A stretch of DNA of 26,239 nt, from positions 1 through 26,239 of the forward strand of contig CAINXK010000395.1 in assembly GCA_903854805.1 (NCBI GenBank). The letters run 5' to 3'. The stretch's first letter is position 1. Each line of letters starts with the position of its first letter. Below, piece by piece: positions 24,748 through 26,239 of the stretch. This DNA comes from an uncultured Anaerolineae bacterium (GTDB taxonomy: Bacteria > Chloroflexota > Anaerolineae > Anaerolineales > Villigracilaceae). A program made the translations under genes and the position numbers. The notes under the pieces are model-generated. The model did no database searches. It had not been told where the DNA came from and saw only the letters and a list, made by a program, of their open reading frames with translations.

Positions 24748-24797
24748 AAACTATCCTTAACAGAGAATGGGGCTTTGCCTGTAAATACATCTGGAGC

Positions 24798-25931
24798 TTA
24801 CCCTGGAAAACTATCCAGAATGCGCCTGGCGCGTTCTTTCCATGAGTATTTTTGGGCATCATCGCGAGCTTGTTTGGCCAGCTCTGCACGGTGGGTCGGA
24901 TTATCCAATAAGGCCTGTAATGCGGTTTCCCAGGCAGGCAGGTTTTCAGGAGGGCAAAAGACAGCATTATTCTCGTTTAATACCTCATGAAATACGGGCA
25001 GGTCCGATGCCAGAATAGCTCGACCAGTCGCGAGATATTCAAACATTTTCATTGGGCTGGATACCATGGCTGAATGCCCCATGCCGCTTGAAACACTAAT
25101 TTCGCGGCTGTATGGCATTAAAAGCACATCTCCGGCGGCTTGATACATGGGTAGAAGTGTGTTCGGAACGAAACCGCAGAAAGTCAGGTTGGGTAGGTCT
25201 TTTGTTTTCTCCTGCCATTTTTCGATATCGGCAGGCTTGCCTCCCGCCCATAAAAAGCGGATTCCTTTGGATTGGAATGCCTCCGCCAGTTTGATAAATA
25301 ATTCCACACCCCGGCCTGGGTACAGGTGACCTGTGCAGACAATGGTGGGGGCTTCCGGCAGGTTCAGAGCAAGTCGGGCAGCCACCGGATTGGGTAGGTT
25401 TTCGAAACGTTCGGGTTCCACACCATTTGGGGCCAGCACTACGTCCGCGCTGCGTAAATAGGAGCCGAAGCGTTCTGCCAGGGCGTCTTCTAAGGCCTTG
25501 GTAATGACTGTCATGCGTTTTTTACCTTTAAAGTCGCGGAAATAACGAAACCAGAGTGGGCCTATGCGTCCGGATGGCAGATCGTGCATTTCCAAAACAA
25601 CAGGGAGCCCATTCATCAGCCCCAACACAGCGGATGGCAGGGGCCAGACATAGATCAGGTCTGGTTTTAGGTTTTTGGCCCGGTGCACCGCTGAGAGGAA
25701 AAAAAGACGACGTGATGCGCTTGGCATGTACTCCACCTGGAACTCGTCTTGCAAGCCATAATAGGTTGCCAGATCGAGCCACTTCTCTTCGCTGCTGTTA
25801 TGCTCACTAAACGGAACGATCAGGGTAACTTCGTGACCAAGCTGGGCCAAGGCATGAACTGCTTTCATGGTTTGCAAACTATTTGCAACGTTCGATGGGA
25901 TCTGGGAACCTGAAATAGCAACGATTTTCAT
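24798..25931 (-). CDS. GT4 family glycosyltransferase
   Basis: A 377-residue GT-B enzyme of the GT4 group. The N-terminal domain (MKIVAISGSQIPSNVANSLQ) and the segment VVLEMHDLPSGRIGPLW resemble acceptor-binding halves of GT4 enzymes. The C-terminal domain has IVCTGHLYPGRGVELF, FLWAGGKP and SSPMKMFEYLATGRAIL, the donor-phosphate-binding region. It should act on the cytosolic face with a nucleotide sugar. I start at the ATG at 25931, where GGAG lies eight bases upstream; the open frame runs three codons further to a GTG at 25940. The gene lies just after the partial flippase gene, in the order usual for polysaccharide loci. Confidence 0.92.
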   Translation of the reverse strand: MKIVAISGSQIPSNVANSLQTMKAVHALAQLGHEVTLIVPFSEHNSSEEKWLDLATYYGLQDEFQVEYMPSASRRLFFLSAVHRAKNLKPDLIYVWPLPSAVLGLMNGLPVVLEMHDLPSGRIGPLWFRYFRDFKGKKRMTVITKALEDALAERFGSYLRSADVVLAPNGVEPERFENLPNPVAARLALNLPEAPTIVCTGHLYPGRGVELFIKLAEAFQSKGIRFLWAGGKPADIEKWQEKTKDLPNLTFCGFVPNTLLPMYQAAGDVLLMPYSREISVSSGMGHSAMVSSPMKMFEYLATGRAILASDLPVFHEVLNENNAVFCPPENLPAWETALQALLDNPTHRAELAKQARDDAQKYSWKERARRILDSFPG

Positions 25932-25951
25932 AATTGGCACTCCATATGGAT

Positions 25952-26239
25952 CTACACTTCGTCGATGTATAAAGATCGGCGCTTGATTTCGCTAAAACCG
26001 CGCCAGATAATAATGCCGACGGAAACAACAAAATAGGATGAAAGAATTCCTGCCAAGGCCAGATATCCGAAGCGGGGCACAAAAGAAAAAATCAAAACAA
26101 GTTCAACACTGCCAACCAGCAGAGAGACCAGCACCGGATATCCGGGTTTTCCCAATGCCAATAATAATGGGCGGTTCCATTGAAAAATGCTTGCAAATCC
26201 GTAGCCTACCAACAGGATCAGTAGTGCTGGATAAGCAGG
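25952..26239 (-). CDS. Polysaccharide flippase (Wzx/MATE-like), C-terminal part
   Basis: Only the last 95 residues are in the window; the frame stays open through the right edge, so the gene starts outside. The visible part holds about three membrane segments (PALLILLVGYGFASIF, LVSLLVGSVELVLIFSFVP, ILSSYFVVSVGIIIW) and ends in a short basic and polar tail. The FQWNRPLLLALGKPGYPV stretch and the layout resemble the C-terminal helices of Wzx/RfbX-type flippases of the MOP superfamily, which export lipid-linked oligosaccharides. A TTG at 26212 should not be taken as the start. The assignment rests on a short hydrophobic fragment plus context. Confidence 0.65.
   Translation of the reverse strand, partial: PAYPALLILLVGYGFASIFQWNRPLLLALGKPGYPVLVSLLVGSVELVLIFSFVPRFGYLALAGILSSYFVVSVGIIIWRGFSEIKRRSLYIDEV

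Overview
The window looks like chromosomal DNA of a bacterium with roughly balanced GC content. A member of the Chloroflexota (Anaerolineae-like) is my best guess. The guess rests on inference: large membrane glycosyltransferases with soluble C-terminal tails, a toast-rack-type lipoprotein and the style of the glycan genes. No rRNA or other phylogenetic marker is present. I see no tRNA, rRNA, CRISPR array, transposase or integrase.

Left part (1-7296) is a set of small unrelated units. Bases 1-524 hold no gene I can support. Then, all on the minus strand, come urocanate hydratase (hutU, 634-2286), an Rrf2-type iron-sulfur regulator (2425-2829), a lipoprotein with a LiaF/toast-rack-like repeat domain (3112-3963), a DUF3267-type membrane zinc metalloprotease (4069-4668) and a UGT/MGT-like family-1 glycosyltransferase (4759-6030). 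A 324-base divergent intergenic region separates these from a plus-strand EmrE/DMT-type transporter (6355-7296). hutU and the regulator are separated by a very strong intrinsic terminator (2354-2401).

Right part (7293-26239) is one tightly packed block of 14 minus-strand genes that runs off the right edge. Several junctions are 1-4 base overlaps or 0-1 base gaps, so a long polycistronic unit is likely. In transcription order it encodes a Wzx/MATE-like flippase (partial), a GT4 glycosyltransferase, two PMT/ArnT-like GT-C membrane proteins, GDP-mannose 4,6-dehydratase (gmd), a third GT-C protein, a DPMS/ArnC-like GT2 enzyme, a UPF0104 flippase-like protein, a 696-aa GT-C protein, an HPr-kinase-related P-loop protein, a second UPF0104 protein, a second GT4, a 693-aa membrane protein and a 679-aa GT-C protein paralogous to the 696-aa one.

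Taken together the block reads as an envelope-glycan or glycoprotein assembly locus. Gmd supplies a GDP-6-deoxy-4-keto-hexose. The GT4 enzymes build on the cytoplasmic face. The GT2 enzyme would make polyprenyl-phosphate-linked sugars, flippases move lipid-linked intermediates, and the GT-C enzymes transfer sugars outside. The most unusual points are an HPr-kinase-like protein embedded among the glycosyltransferases, a duplicated UPF0104 plus large GT-C module whose GT-C pair has a conserved tail with two conserved cysteines, and two strong hairpins around the 3' end of gmd that may tune expression inside the operon.
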